Below are positions 22,181 through 33,355 of a stretch of DNA of 64,000 nt, one piece after another. Every line of letters starts with the position of its first letter. Position 1 is the stretch's first letter. Source of the DNA: Cervus elaphus (taxonomy: Eukaryota > Chordata > Mammalia > Artiodactyla > Cervidae); the NCBI RefSeq assembly GCF_910594005.1, contig NC_057847.1, forward strand, positions 20,372,001 through 20,436,000, in the 5' to 3' direction. Made by a program: the position numbers and the translations under genes. The notes under the pieces were generated by a model. The model searched no databases. It had not been told where the DNA came from and worked only from the letters and a program-made list of their open reading frames with translations.

Positions 22181-22561
22181 GGTTCAGTTCAATCAGTTCA
22201 GTCCTCAGTCAAGACTCTTTGCAACCCCATCGACTGCAGCACACCAGGCTTCCCTGTCCACCACCAACTTCCACAGCTTACTCAAACTCATGTGCATCGA
22301 GTCAGTGATGCCATCCAATCATCTCATCCTCTGTTGTCCCCTTATCCTCTAGCCTTCAATCTTTCCCAGCTTCAAGGTCTTTTCCAAAGAGTCAGTTCTT
22401 CACATCAGGTGGCCAAAGGATTGGAGTTTCAGCTTCAGCATCAGTCCTTCCAGTGAATATTCAGGGTTGATTTCCTTTAGGATATACTGGTTGGATCTCC
22501 TTGCAGTCCAAGAGACTCTCAACAGTCTTCTCCAACACCACAGTGCAAAAGCATCAATTCT

Positions 22562-22933
22562 TCAGCACTTACATTTCTTTACAGTCCAACTCTCACATCC
22601 ATACATGACTACTGGAAAAACCATAACTAGACGGACCTTTTTTGGCAAAGTAATGTCTCGGCTTTTTAATATGCTGTCTAGGTTGGTCATGGCTTTTCTT
22701 CCAAGGAGCAAGCGTCTTTTAATTTCATGGCTGCAGTCACCATCTGCAGTGATTTTGGAGATCAAGAAAATAAAGTCTCTCACTGTTTCCACTGTATCCC
22801 CATCAATTTGCCATGAAGTGATGGGACCAGATGCCATGACCTCAGTTTTCTGAATGTTGAGTTTTAAGCCAACTTTTTCACTCTCCTCTTTCACTTTTAT
22901 CAAGTGGCTCTTTAGTTCTTCACTTTCTGCCAT
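22562..22933 (-). pseudogene. BovB ORF2 C-terminal segment
   Basis: 123 open codons following the reverse transcriptase domain, with recognisable blocks GLKLNIQKTE (about 22-31), DGDCSHEIKRRLLLGRKAMT (about 69-88) and VVMYGCESWTVKK (about 107-119). It is in a different frame from the upstream reverse transcriptase segment. Just upstream (22943-22954) the same frame encodes YADE where the family has YADD. Confidence 0.85.
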
Positions 22934-23709
22934 AAGGGTGGTTTCATCTGCATATCTGAAGTTGATATTTCTCCCAGGGACTTTAATTCCAGCTTGTGCT
23001 TCATCCAGCCCAGCATTCGTATGATGTACTCTGCATATAAGTTAAATAAGCAGGGTGACAATATACAGCCTTGACATACTCCTTTCCTGATTTGGAACCA
23101 GTCTGTTGTTCCATGTCCAGTTCTAACTCTTGCTTCCTGACCTGCATATAGGTTTCTCAAGAGGCAAGTCAAGTGGCCTGGTATTCCCATCTCTTTCAGA
23201 ATTTTCCACAGTTTGTTGTGATCCACACAGTCAAAGGCTTTGGTGTAGTCAAAAAAGCAGAAGCAGATGTTTTTCTGGAACTCTCTTGCTTTTTCTACAA
23301 TCCAATGGATTTTGGAAATTTGATTTCTGGTTCTTCTGCCTTTTTTAAAACCAACTTGAACATCTGGAAGTTCACAGTTCACGTACTGTTGAAGCCGGGC
23401 TTGGAGAATTTTGAGCATGACTTTGCTAGTGTGTGAGATGAGTACAATTGTGTGGTAGTTTGAACATTCTTTGGCATTGCCTTTCTTTGGGATTGGAATG
23501 AAAACTGACCTTTTCCAGTCCTGTGGCCACTGCTGAGTTTTCCAAATTTGCTGGCATATTGAGTGCAGCACTTTCACAGCATCATCTTTTAGGATTTGAA
23601 ATAGCTCAACTGGAATTCCATCACCTCCACTAACTTTGTTCATAGTGATGCTTCCTAAGGCCCACTTGACTTCGCATTCTAGAATGTCTGGTTCTAGGTG
23701 AGTGATCAC
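22912..23709 (-). pseudogene. BovB reverse transcriptase segment
   Basis: 265 open codons covering most of the reverse transcriptase domain. Seen: FIPIPKKGN (residues 70-78), the Q-G-F block VQVGFKKGRRTRNQI (117-131), catalytic motif A FFDYTKAFD with its aspartate (152-160), and motif B GVCQGCILSPCLFNLY (210-225). A frameshift after about residue 232 removes the frame before motif C, so the last 30 residues are out of frame. It would copy BovB RNA if intact; here it is a fossil. The start codon is simply the first Met of an open segment. Confidence 0.9.
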
Positions 23710-24013
23710 ATCATCATGGTTACCTGGGTCAAGAAGATCTTTTTTTCATAGTTCTTCTGTGTATTCTTGCCACCTCTTAATATCTTCTGCTTCTGCTAGG
23801 TCCATACCATTTCTGTCCTTTATTGTGCCCATCTTTGCATGAAATATTCCCTTGGTATCTCTAACTTTCTTGAAGAGATCTCTAGTCTTTCCCATTCTAT
23901 TATTTTCCTCTATTTCTTTGCATTTATCACTGAGGAAAGTTTTCTTATCTCTCTTACTATTCTTTGGAACTCTGCGTTCAGATGGGAATATCTTTCCTTT
24001 TCTCCTTTGCCTT

Positions 24014-24406
24014 TCACTTCTCTTTTTTCACAGCTATTTGTAAGGCCTCCTCAGACCACCATTTTGCCTTTTTGCATTTCTTTTTCTTGGGGATGGTCTT
24101 GATCACTGCCTCTTGTACAATGTCACAAACCTCCATCCACAGTTCTTCAGGCACTCTGTCTATCAGATCTAATCCCTTGAATCTATTTGTCACTTCCACT
24201 GTATGATCGTAAGGGATTTTATTTAGGTCATACCTGAATGGTCTAGTGGTTTTCCCTACTTTCTTCAATTTAAGTCTGAATTTGGCAATAAGGAGTTCAT
24301 GATCTGAGCCACAGTCAGCTCCCAGTCTTGTTTTTGCTTGACTGTATAGAATTTCTCCATCTTTTGCTGCAAAGAATATAATCAGTCTGATTTTGATATT
24401 GACCAT
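24014..24406 (-). pseudogene. BovB endonuclease C-terminal segment
   Basis: 130 open codons. Residues 29-43 (GADCGSDHELLIAKF) hold the SDH motif of the APE-type endonuclease, including the catalytic His. The following lysine-rich linker (KTIPKKKKCKKAKWW, about 104-118) leads to the reverse transcriptase. An overlapping frame at 24315-24497 carries the preceding YTWTSPDGQYQNQTDYI block, so one frameshift lies between them. Confidence 0.88.
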
Positions 24407-24440
24407 CTGGTGATGTCCATGTGTAGAATCTTCTCTTGTA

Positions 24441-26240
24441 GGGAGAAGATTGCAAGGGAGGTAGTGATTTGCTTTTAACAGAAGAGGGCCACATCATTTG
24501 CTAATTGTGATACAATCCAAAAGGGCAAGTAAACAAAAACAGTAAATTGTGGCTTCGGTAAAGACATTATTGCAATCATACATAATATGTTGTTTGAAAA
24601 TAGAGCAAAGCTATTAGCTGAGGTACTGCATACACAAAGAAGTATGTACAGATAGCCTCCTCAGAGTAGTCTGGTAAGAATAGGTACTGAACATGAGAAA
24701 TGAAAGCAAAGTGTTATCTTCATGTGCTGTGTTTATATGCTAAACCCTCAAACCTCCTCATGATAACTGATAAATAATTATATGAAAAGAAAAAAGCTCA
24801 TGTTCTGTATAAATGTACAATGATCCATGTAACTACATGTCCTTATAAACAAAACAGTTGAATAAGTTGAATTCTCTCTTCCCTAACATGGACCTCAAGG
24901 AAAGACAGAGTAAGGAAGAAACGAGAGGTGCAAAATCACTGCTACCAGCCCTGAGAATGGGTCAGAAAGGAAGCAATTCAAGATTTTAAAAAGCTGCTTC
25001 ACTTTCCACAAAACGTTATGTGCAAACTCAGTTCTAGGTGAGCTGATAGTTTAAAGATAACCATTTGCTGAACATTTGCAAGAAGCAATTTTATTTTTCT
25101 AAGCACTGTTCCAAACCTAACTGATGGACTGCCTCTTTACTGCTTGCAATATCTCAGGCAGACTCTATTGATGTCTGATGATTTTCATGATTCATAAAAA
25201 TCATGGAGTTTCACTAAGCCCAGGCTACTGAAACTAGTGACCCACAGGGGTCTAGCCTGACCCTCCTCCTCTGACTCCAACATCATGAGGCCAACCTTGG
25301 AACTTGTTTAAAACGCAAATTCTCAGGCCCCAGTCTAGAGGAAAAGTCCCTCTGAACAGCTGTCATTTGGGATGAAGTGCAGGCTCTCTCATTCTTTTAT
25401 TCAATTGTGGTATCAATGCAGTTGCCTTGATACTGCACACCACTCAGTCTCACACTGTTCCTCAGAAATTTTTATAAATGTTGTTGAGAAAATTTTACCT
25501 AGCCTGTATTTCCCATCCTAGGTGAGATTTCAATATGTCCAGGATTTTTAAATTACATATAAGAAAGTATTTCTAATTCTACAGAGAAATCCTGAATATA
25601 TTACATTTCAGTACCTTCAACTAAGTTTTTATTAAATTGTATTTCTATTTCTCATATCAAGAATCCCTTGTCTAATAAATCTTCATTGAATTTTATATGT
25701 CCTCAGCACTCTGCTTTGAAGGAAGGATAAGTATCTTAGGCTGGGTTCCCAAGAGGCAGACTCTGAGCTGAGGACTCATGAGCAAGTGATTTATTAAGAA
25801 GCTGCTCCCAGGAGAAATCAGCAAGGGAGTGGGGAAAGCAGAACAAGAAGGAAACCTGTGCAAGGATGTGTTTCAGACTAAGTCCCACAGAAAGTGGACT
25901 TGATCTCACGCTACAGGGAACTCTGACATTTATCCAAACTAGAAGCAAGGGAACTGGGCTTTCATACTCCCAAGCACATTGCTCATGAGATAAGGAGCCT
26001 GAGACTGGCCTGGAGATGAAGGTTCACAAGTGCTGGCCACTGGAATCAAAACCACGCCAAAACTTCAGGAGGGACAAAACAGATGGGTGAAGGGGATACA
26101 GGGGATCTGGTCGGAGCACCAATGCTTCCAACTTTGTTTTCTTACATTCTAGATGAGTAACAGAAAGATAATTAGAGACCAATATTAGATCAAAAATAGC
26201 CAAGTGTGAAGTTATGGTAAGCCTCCACACATTATAGTAA
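24441..26240. other. 1.8 kb, unique with old repeat traces
   Basis: No gene. A MER5-like scrap is visible at 25298-25345 ('ggaacttgtttaaaacgcaa', 'attctcaggccccagtc'). About 25725-25945 ('ctgggttcccaagaggcaga', 'gagcaagtgatttattaaga') looks like an ancient interspersed repeat whose family I could not assign. The 70-codon minus frame there is incidental. Confidence 0.5.
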
Positions 26241-26244
26241 ACCA

Positions 26245-26430
26245 AAAGCAGCAGTTTCCAAAACTTTACTGCACATTCAAATACCCTGAGGATCAAAACT
26301 ATACTGATGCCAACCCTAGGCATTCTGACTTACTTGCTTTGGAGTATAACCCGGGCACTGGAATGTTTTAAAGCCACTCCTACCTCCAGGTGATTCTAAT
26401 ATTCAGGAAAGTTTGGTAACCACTGATCCA
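26245..26430. repeat. MER5A-like hAT element
   Basis: 'gcagtttccaaaactttact', 'cacattcaaataccctgagg', a 'gatgccaaccctaggcattc' block, 'ctccaggtgattctaatatt' and a 'ggtaaccactgatc' end follow the MER5A layout. Confidence 0.65.
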
Positions 26431-26439
26431 AGGGAAGAA

Positions 26440-27645
26440 AGGCCAGTGTGAATTGTTTTCAATGAAGAAACATCATGAAAAGGGGTGAGGCTGAACTGTT
26501 CTTGAAAGATGGTTAAAATTGAGGTAACAAAAAGTAAGAGACAGACATTGCTGTCAAGAAATGCAACATAAATTCAAAGTCAAAAATTTGCACGACTAAT
26601 AAAGGAAAATAATGAAACCAACTTGAAAAGGTCTTGCTGAGATGAGTGAAAAATATGGTTTTATAGAAAAAGTGAATTCTTATTACAGTCAGTCCAGAAG
26701 TCAAGCAAAATTTTTGAACTTGACCCAGTGGGCAACCACTGTAGATTTTTGAATAGAGGAGTGAAATGATAAAAGTAGTGCTTAAAGAAAAGTATCCCAG
26801 CAACAGTACAGAAGACAGATTCAAATTGTAAGAGACTGGAGTCACGGAGCTCTGCCAAGAGGCCATTTCAGTAATCCTGGTATTTGATAAGGCCTTCACT
26901 AGAGCTGTAGCTGTCAGAATTGAAAGGAAGGCACAAATAAAGTAAAGGTATTTAAAGAAAGAAAGGTCTGGGATCTTGGATATAGAAGTCAAAAAGAGGA
27001 AGGTATTCAAGATAAGTCCAAACTTATTAGGCAATAGGAAGTATTAACTGATGTGTTTTCTCCACATGTATGTAACCCCCTGACCTACCTTCAGCTGGGC
27101 TGGAGAACACAAAGCAGCTTTTGCTCTATATGGGCTGTCAAAGAGGGATAAAAGAAAAATGACACTAAGTTGCTGGCTTTAAATTAATATTTAATTAAAA
27201 ATAATAATCCTACATTATGCATATAGCACAGACTATTTTAAAGGAAATTGTTTAGAAAGCTTTTTCTCTGCCCACCCTCCATGCAAACTCTCCCTGGAAA
27301 GGAAGACTATAATTAGATGGGAAGAAGAGAGTTTAGACACTTAGAGTAAGAACTTTGAACACTGTCATCTCCCATTCCTCTGCCTCCTCCACATTTCTGT
27401 CTTATGGATCAAAAAGAATCAGAAGAATCACAACCTTCCTTTATCCTTGAGGATCTAAAGATATAGTGGAAGACTATCCTCCTTTTTCGCTCACCACAAT
27501 GACATTGGGCTTCGGATATCTCAGGTGTGCAAGTTTTAATGATTGGTTCTATATCTCTGGAGAACAGACCTGAAGAGCAGTTCAAGTTACCTGAAAGTTG
27601 TTGGCCTGAAGAGGTGTCAGATGTGATGATGAAGAATTATGGCAA
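26440..27645. other. 1.2 kb, old unassigned repeat plus unique DNA
   Basis: About 26570-27010 carries blocks such as 'agaggagtgaaatgataaaa' and 'aagaggccatttcagtaatc' typical of a common ancient mammalian repeat; I could not name the family. A 173-codon minus frame (26513-27034) lies across it; it is hydrophobic because it reads an AT-rich antisense and shows no domain, so it is not called as a gene. Confidence 0.45.
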
Positions 27646-27647
27646 CA

Positions 27648-27836
27648 GAAAAGTGAAAGTGAAAGTCGCTCAGTTGTGTCCGACCCTTTGCGACCCCATG
27701 GACTATACAGTGCATGGAGTTCTCTAGGCCAGAATACTGGAGTGGGTAGCCTTTCCCTTCTCCAAGGGATCTTCCCAACCCAGGGATCAAACCCAGGTCT
27801 CCTGCATTACAGACAGATTCTTTACCAGCTGAGCCC
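27648..27836 (-). mobile_element. Bov-tA SINE, antisense
   Basis: 'gaaagtcgctcagttgtgtc' (BovB-like tail), then 'gccagaatactggagtgggt', 'ccaagggatcttcccaaccc', and the tRNA-derived 'tctttaccagctgagccc'. Confidence 0.93.
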
Positions 27837-28044
27837 AATACCTAAATTCATACACCATGGTGGTGGCCAAAGATATCTCAGCAAAAGTAAGAATTGATGT
27901 TGATGCCCACTGATGATGGCAGGAGGATTATTCATGTCAGCTAATGGCACTATAGGACAGAGCAAGACTGAGACAGAGACCCCTCCCACCAACAATACAC
28001 CTCTGCAGAGAAGAGAAAAATAAGAAAATATCAAGGATATAATG

Positions 28045-28258
28045 TAAATGTGCGTGCATGCTAAGTCATTTCAGTCATGTCTGTCTCTGCAACCCCATGG
28101 ACTAAAGCTCACCAGGCTCCTCTGTCTATGGGATTTTCCAGGCAAGAATATTTGAGTGGGTAGTCATTCCCCTCTCCAGGGGATCTTCCAGACCCAGGGA
28201 TGGAACCCACGTCTTTTATGTCTCCTGCATTGGCAGGCAGGTTCTTTACCACTAGCAC
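28045..28258 (-). mobile_element. Bov-tA SINE, antisense
   Basis: 'gcatgctaagtcatttcagt' through 'gggattttccaggcaagaat' to 'ggttctttaccactagcacc'. It carries an extra 'tttatgtctcctgcattggc' block near its head. Confidence 0.93.
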
Positions 28259-28436
28259 CATATACATATACTAAACATGAATGGGAAAGCACTGATTTTG
28301 ATGGAATTTAATAATTAAGTCATCAAAGTAATCGAGTTTTCCTAAAAGTGATTGGGTTGTTTTGTCACTTTGAGGAAGAATGATGCTTGAGATGAAAATA
28401 TAATTACATTTTCATTATAGTAAAATAAAGAAAATC

Positions 28437-28700
28437 TGGGAAGCCCATAGGGATAGGCTACCCACTCCAATATTCTTGGGTTTCCCTGGTGGCTCAGATG
28501 GTAAAGAATCTGCCTGCAACGAGGGAGACCTGGGTTTGATACTTGGGTTGGGAAGATGCCCTGGAGGAGAGCATGGCAATCCACCCTAATATTCTTGCCT
28601 GGAGAATGCCCATGGACAGAGGAGCTTGGCAGGTTACAGTCCTCGGGATCACAAAGAGTTGGAAACGACTGAGTGACAAAGCACAGCACACAGCACATAG
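28437..28700 (+). mobile_element. Bov-tA dimer SINE
   Basis: A short left partial monomer ('gggataggctacccactcca') precedes a full monomer starting 'ggtttccctggtggctcaga' at 28480 and ending in an AGCAC-rich tail near 28700. Confidence 0.92.
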
Positions 28701-28993
28701 ATTCGTTCAGCCGTCATTAGAATGAAGGTGATCATTCATGCTGAGTGAATGTGCAAAGAAAAGCACATAGGTAAAAGCTCTGAATTACTTCTATAGAACA
28801 TAAAAGCAAGCTTGGTATTTAAAATGTTAAAGAGGTTGTGATGCAAAATGTGTACATTTTCCTGTGTTTTTCATTATTTGATTAAATAAATTATAAAAAT
28901 TTAGTAGGCCAATACTTTTTCAGCTATTATATGTATATACTTTCAAATACTAGAGGTACACGGAATAAAGAGGTCTCAGAAATGAAAATGTGG

Positions 28994-29347
28994 GGGCTTT
29001 CCTGGTGGCTCAGTGGTAAAGAAACCACCTGCCAATGCAGGAGAGAGGAGGCACTTCCTGATCCAGGAAGATCCACATGCCTCAGAGCAACTAAGCCCAT
29101 GTGCCACAGCTACTGAGCCTGTGCTCTGGAGCCCAGGAAACTCACCTAGTGAGCCTGCATGCTGCAACGACTGAAGCTTGCGTGCCCTAGAGTCCATGCT
29201 CCACAACAAGAAAAGCCACTGCAACGAGAAGCCCATGCACCTCAGATAGAGAGTAGCCCCCTCTCTCTGCAACTAGAGAAAAGCCTACACAGTGACAAAG
29301 ACCCAAGACAGCCAAAAATAAGTAACTAAAATTACTTTTTTTTAAAA
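28994..29347 (+). mobile_element. CHR-type SINE with 14-bp target duplication
   Basis: A tRNA-derived head ('gctttcctggtggctcagtg') is followed by the CHR-type body ('gaagatccacatgcctcaga', 'tgcaacgactgaagcttgcg', 'ctctgcaactagagaaaagc') and a short T/A tail. The perfect 14-bp repeat AAATGAAAATGTGG lies at 28980-28993 and 29348-29361. This SINE group is L1-dependent, unlike Bov-tA. Confidence 0.85.
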
Positions 29348-30296
29348 AAATGAAAATGTGGATTGCTGAAATATATGGCAAAGGCTGAAAAATAAGGTTA
29401 AAAAAAAATATTTCCCAGAATAAAAAACAAGCAAAACAGAAAAATCCCAATCTTTAATGTATATAAATCTTCTTCATCTACCTCTATTTTAACTTTGAGT
29501 ATCAATTCGTGCTTTCTTTTCTTTCTTTCCTTTCCTCTCAACATATTTGTTAGTTTTGTTTTCATTACTTTATTCCCCACTTGACGCCTTGCTTTAGTTT
29601 TGTTTTCTGCTTTGTGCTTTAGTTAGTTTTGTTCTTAACTGGTAAATATAATTTTTTATTTCCTTTGTTTGCCAGGTCAATCTACTGTACTTTATTTTTT
29701 TGGACTATTTTGACTTTGCTTATGGGTGTATATGTATGTGTGTATATTCCATTATTTTAATTATTATTTGCCTGATTTTGTAACTGCCATTTGTCTGGGG
29801 TTCATCTTCGGTTCTTATTTTTGGGTATTTGTTTTAATCTCACTTAATGCCATAACAAATCACTTGTGGAATCTTTGTTCCTGACCAGAGATTAAGCCCT
29901 GAACCTTTAGAGTGGGAGCACTGACTCCAAGACCCTAGACTACTGGAGAACTAACCCTAGGGAGTATCAAATAGTGAGAACTCACACAAACGAAAACACT
30001 TGAATACAAGAGCCGGCATCACCCAACCACCAGTAGCACCCTGTGCAGGATGCCTCATCTAAACAACAAACAAAACAAAAATAGAAACTCAAACAGCAGC
30101 AGACAGGATTACCACCTCACTCAGCCTTACCCATCAGAGGAAAAACAAACAAAAACTCAGCACAAATTTCACCCTATACGGAGCTTACACAAACCACTGG
30201 ACCAACCTTAGGAGGGCAGAAACCAAAAGGAGGGAAGAATTCAACCTTGAAGCCTGGGAAAAGGAGACTTCAAACACAATAAATTTTTAAAAAATA

Positions 30297-30608
30297 ATGA
30301 AAAGGCAGATAAATACTACACAAAGGAAGAAACAAATTAAAAACACAGAAGTCCAAATAAATGAAGAGGAAATACACAAACTACCTGAAAAAGAATTCAG
30401 AATAATGATAGTAAAGATGATCAAAGACCTTGAAAACAAAATGGAGAAAATGCAAGAATCAATTAACAAAGATCTAGAATTAAAGAATCAACATACAGAG
30501 ACAAACAACACAATTACTGAAATTAAAAATATTCTGCAAGGATTCAATGGCAGAATATCTGAAGCAGAAGAACGAATCAGTAAGCTGGAAGATAAATGGT
30601 GGGAATAA
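30297..30608 (+). pseudogene. L1 ORF1 N-terminal segment
   Basis: 103 codons from the family's normal start (MKRQINTTQ) with the conserved EEIHKLPEKEFRIMIVKMIK block (about 23-42), then a heptad-rich coiled coil ending in ISEAEERISKLEDK. A stop at about 30606 cuts it; a complete ORF1 is about three times longer. The RNA-binding and C-terminal blocks are still recognisable downstream out of frame ('ggggtcccagaagaagaaga' at 30709). ORF1p is the RNA chaperone of L1 particles; this copy is dead. Confidence 0.9.
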
Positions 30609-31242
30609 CTTCTGAAGAGCAGAATAAAGTAAAAAGAATGAAAAGAACTGAGGATAGTCTCAGAGACCTCTGGGACAGTATCAAATGCACCAACATTTGA
30701 ATTATAGGGGTCCCAGAAGAAGAAGAGAAAAATAAAGACTATGAGAAGATTTTTCAAGAGATTATAGTTGAAAAATTCCCCAACCTGGAAAAGGAAATAG
30801 TCAAGCCCAAGAGGTGGAAAGAGTCCAATACCGGATAAACCCAAAGAGAAACACACCAAGGCACATACTAATCAAACTAACAAAGACCAAACACAAATAA
30901 AGAATATTAAAAGCAGCAAGGGAGAAGCAGCAAGTAACATACAAGAGAAACACCATACATTTAACAGCTGATCTTTCAGCAGAAACTCTGCAGGCCTGAA
31001 GGGAATGGCAGGATATATTTAAAGTACTGAAAGAGAAAAATCTGCAACCAAGATCATTGTATCCAGCAAGGATCTCATTCAAAATTGATGGAGAAATCAA
31101 AAACTTTTCAGACAAGCAAAAGTTAAGAGAATTCAGTACCACCAAACCAGCTTTACAACAAATGTTAAATGAACTTATATAGTCAAGAAATACAAGAGAA
31201 GGAAAAAGATCTACAAAATCAACCCCAAACAATTAAGAAAAT

Positions 31243-31896
31243 GGCAGTAAGAACATATATATAAATAATTACTTTAATGTAAATGGATTAAATACTCCAA
31301 CCAAAAGACACAGACTGGCTGAATGGATACAAAAACAATGAATACAAAAAAAAAAAAAGGATATATGCTGTCTACAAGAAACCCACTTCAGGCTTAAAAA
31401 CACATATAGACTGAAAGTGAGAGGGTCAGAAAATATATTTCCATGCAAATGGAAAGCAAAAGAAAGCTGGAGTAGCAATTCTTATATCAGACAAAATAGA
31501 TCTTAAAATAAAGAATATTACAAAAGATAAGAAAGAACACTACATAATGATCAAGGGATCAATCCAAGAGGAAGACAAAACAATTGTAAATATGTATGCA
31601 CCAATATAGGAGCACCTCAATACATAAGACAAATACTAACAGACATAAAAGGAGAAATTGACAGTAACACAATAATAGTAGGAGACTTTAACACCCCAAT
31701 CATACCAATGGACAGATCATCAAAACAGAAAATTAATAAGGAAACACAAATCTTACATGATACATTAGATGAGATGGATCTCATTGATATCTTCAGGACA
31801 TTGCATCCAAATGCAGAATACACCTTCTTGTCAAGTGCACATGGAATATTCTCCAGAATAGATCACATGTTGGCTCACAAAAGACAAAAAAAAAAT
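31243..31896 (+). pseudogene. L1 ORF2 endonuclease segment
   Basis: Starts where ORF2 normally starts ('attactttaatgtaaatgga') and keeps the order of endonuclease motifs: 'gctgtctacaagaaacccac' (encoding the CLQETH-type block with catalytic Glu), a 'ggagactttaacaccccaat' block (GDFNTP) and, in the 68-codon frame at 31708-31914, LIDIFRTLHPNAEYTFLSS followed by SRIDHML. Several stops and frameshifts. Confidence 0.85.
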
Positions 31897-32249
31897 CCCA
31901 AAGGTAGGCAATAAGAGACAAATGATGGGAGATATAAAGGAGTCCCAGGAGATCCAACATCCAAATATTAGGTTGGTGCAAAAGTAATTGTGATTTTCTG
32001 CATTTGGTGACATGTGCTATTTGATATTGGAACACATTCTAAATAAATGTGGTTATGTTGTACATCATTTTAATACAAATTTCTCATTTTATTTATTTAT
32101 TTTTTGCTAATGACATTGCTTGATCTTTATTTTATTTTTATTTTAGACTAGGGAAATGATGTTTAAAAATTAATTTGAGCGATTTTCTTATTTTAGTTCA
32201 GAGTGGGCCATAAAGCCTCAGAGACAACTCTCAACATCAACAATGCATT

Positions 32250-33200
32250 TGGTCTAGGAACTGCTAACGAATGTACAGTGCAGTGGTTGTTCAAGAAGTT
32301 TTGCAAAGGAGACCGAGAGCCTTGACCAACTGAGAGTCATCATCAAAGCTGATCCTCTTACAACTACATGAGAAGTTGCTGAAGAAATCGGCTTTGACCA
32401 CTCTATGGTCAATATCCATTTGAAGCAAATTGGAAAGGTGAAAAACTTAATAAGGGGATGCCTCATGAGCTGACTGATATTAAAAAAAAAAAAAATTGTC
32501 ACTTTGAAGTGTTGTCTTCCCTTATTCTATACAACTGTCTGCAATGTGGGAGACCAGGGTTCCATCCCTGGGTTGGGAAGATTCTCTGGAGGAGGGCATG
32601 GCAACCCACTCCAATATTCTTATCTGAAGAATCTTCAGAGAATTCTGGACAGGCTGTAGTCCATGGGGTCGCAAAGAGTCAGACACAACTAAACAGCTAA
32701 GCATAGCATAGCATATTCTATGCAACAACAATGAACCATTTCTCGATCAGATTGTGACCTGAGATGAAAAGTGGATTTTATACAACAACTGGTAATGACA
32801 AGTTCAGTGGTTGGACCGAGAAGAAGCTCCAAAACACTTCCCAAAGCCAAACTTGCACCAAAAAAAAAAAGGGTCATGGTCACTGTTTGGTGGTCCACTG
32901 CCCGTCTGATCCACTATAGCTTTCTGAATCCCAGAAAAACCATTACATCTGAGATGTATGCTCAGAAAGTCAATGAGATGCACCAAAATCGGCAATGCCT
33001 GCAGCCAGCACTGGTAACAGAAAGAGCCCAATTCTCCTCCAGAGCAGCACCTGACCACACATCACACAACCTTCACCAGCCTCTACCATTTCCTCAAGCG
33101 TGTCAACAGCTTTCTGCAGGGAAAAAGCTTCCACAACCACCTGGAGGCAGAAAATAAATGCTTTTCAAGAGTTTGTCAAATCCCGAAGCAAAGATTTTTA
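32250..33200 (+). pseudogene. Mariner transposase pseudogene
   Basis: Fragments of a mariner transposase are visible on the plus strand in several frames: an N-terminal helix-turn-helix region (about 32270-32440), the block before the linker (32440-32520), then after the SINE a 128-codon frame (32771-33157) whose first half matches the catalytic region. Seen breaks: an in-frame stop at 32760-32762 directly before the first catalytic Asp (DEKW), an A-run frameshift near 32865, and loss of the second Asp-Asn block near 33040. It is non-functional. Confidence 0.85.
32536..32713 (+). mobile_element. Bov-tA SINE inside mariner
   Basis: Lacks the tRNA-derived head and begins at 'tctgcaatgtgggagaccag', running to an AGCAT-repeat tail. 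Target repeat TATTCTATACAAC at 32523-32535 and TATTCTATGCAAC at 32714-32726 (one mismatch). It postdates the mariner. Confidence 0.93.
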
Positions 33201-33355
33201 TGCTACAGAAATAAACAGACATTTCTTGTTGGCAAAAATGTGACTTGTTGACTGTAATGGTTCCTATTTTGACTACTAATGATGTGTTTGAGCCTAGCTA
33301 TAATGATTTTAAATTCATGGTCTGAAATGATAATTACATTTGCACCAACCTAATA

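Larger units (their letters stand above)
22183..24440 (-). mobile_element. BovB LINE, 2.26 kb, 5'-truncated
   Basis: The longest BovB in the window, antisense. From its 3' end ('ttcagttcaatcagttcagt' at 22183) it runs through the complete reverse transcriptase region to the last third of the endonuclease domain near 24440 (sense-strand text encoding YTWTSPDGQYQNQ). BovB is an RTE-clade retrotransposon with one main ORF (endonuclease then reverse transcriptase). This copy lacks the 5' part of the endonuclease and has frameshifts, so it cannot move itself. Confidence 0.95.
29362..31896 (+). mobile_element. L1: 5'UTR, ORF1, endonuclease only
   Basis: A long artiodactyl-type L1 segment. About 29400-30296 fits the distal 5'UTR (T-rich, then the block before ORF1). 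ORF1 starts at 30297. The remnant of the ORF1 C-terminus runs to about 31180 and the ORF2 endonuclease from about 31243 to 31890. The L1 text then stops: no reverse transcriptase, 3'UTR or L1 tail follows. An A-rich run (31884-31896) sits at the break. Loss of the 3' end is opposite to the usual 5' truncation. Confidence 0.85.
31968..33353 (+). mobile_element. Mariner DNA transposon, complete ends
   Basis: Left end TTAGGTTGGTGCAAAAGTAA and right end TTTGCACCAACCTAA form the terminal inverted repeats, both flanked by the TA target (31966-31967 and 33354-33355). The ends are of the Hsmar1/cecropia type. The element is 1,386 bp, or about 1,200 bp after removing a 178-bp SINE and one copy of its target duplication, close to the usual 1.3 kb. 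The transposase gene inside is broken. Confidence 0.92.

Noticed and set aside
26513..27034. 173-codon minus-strand frame, hydrophobic
   Set aside because: It reads the antisense of AT-rich old repeat sequence, with no signal, domain or codon pattern to support a gene.
30297..30608. Functional small coiled-coil gene
   Set aside because: It is the start of L1 ORF1 with the family's own start and motifs, followed by a premature stop and out-of-frame remainder.
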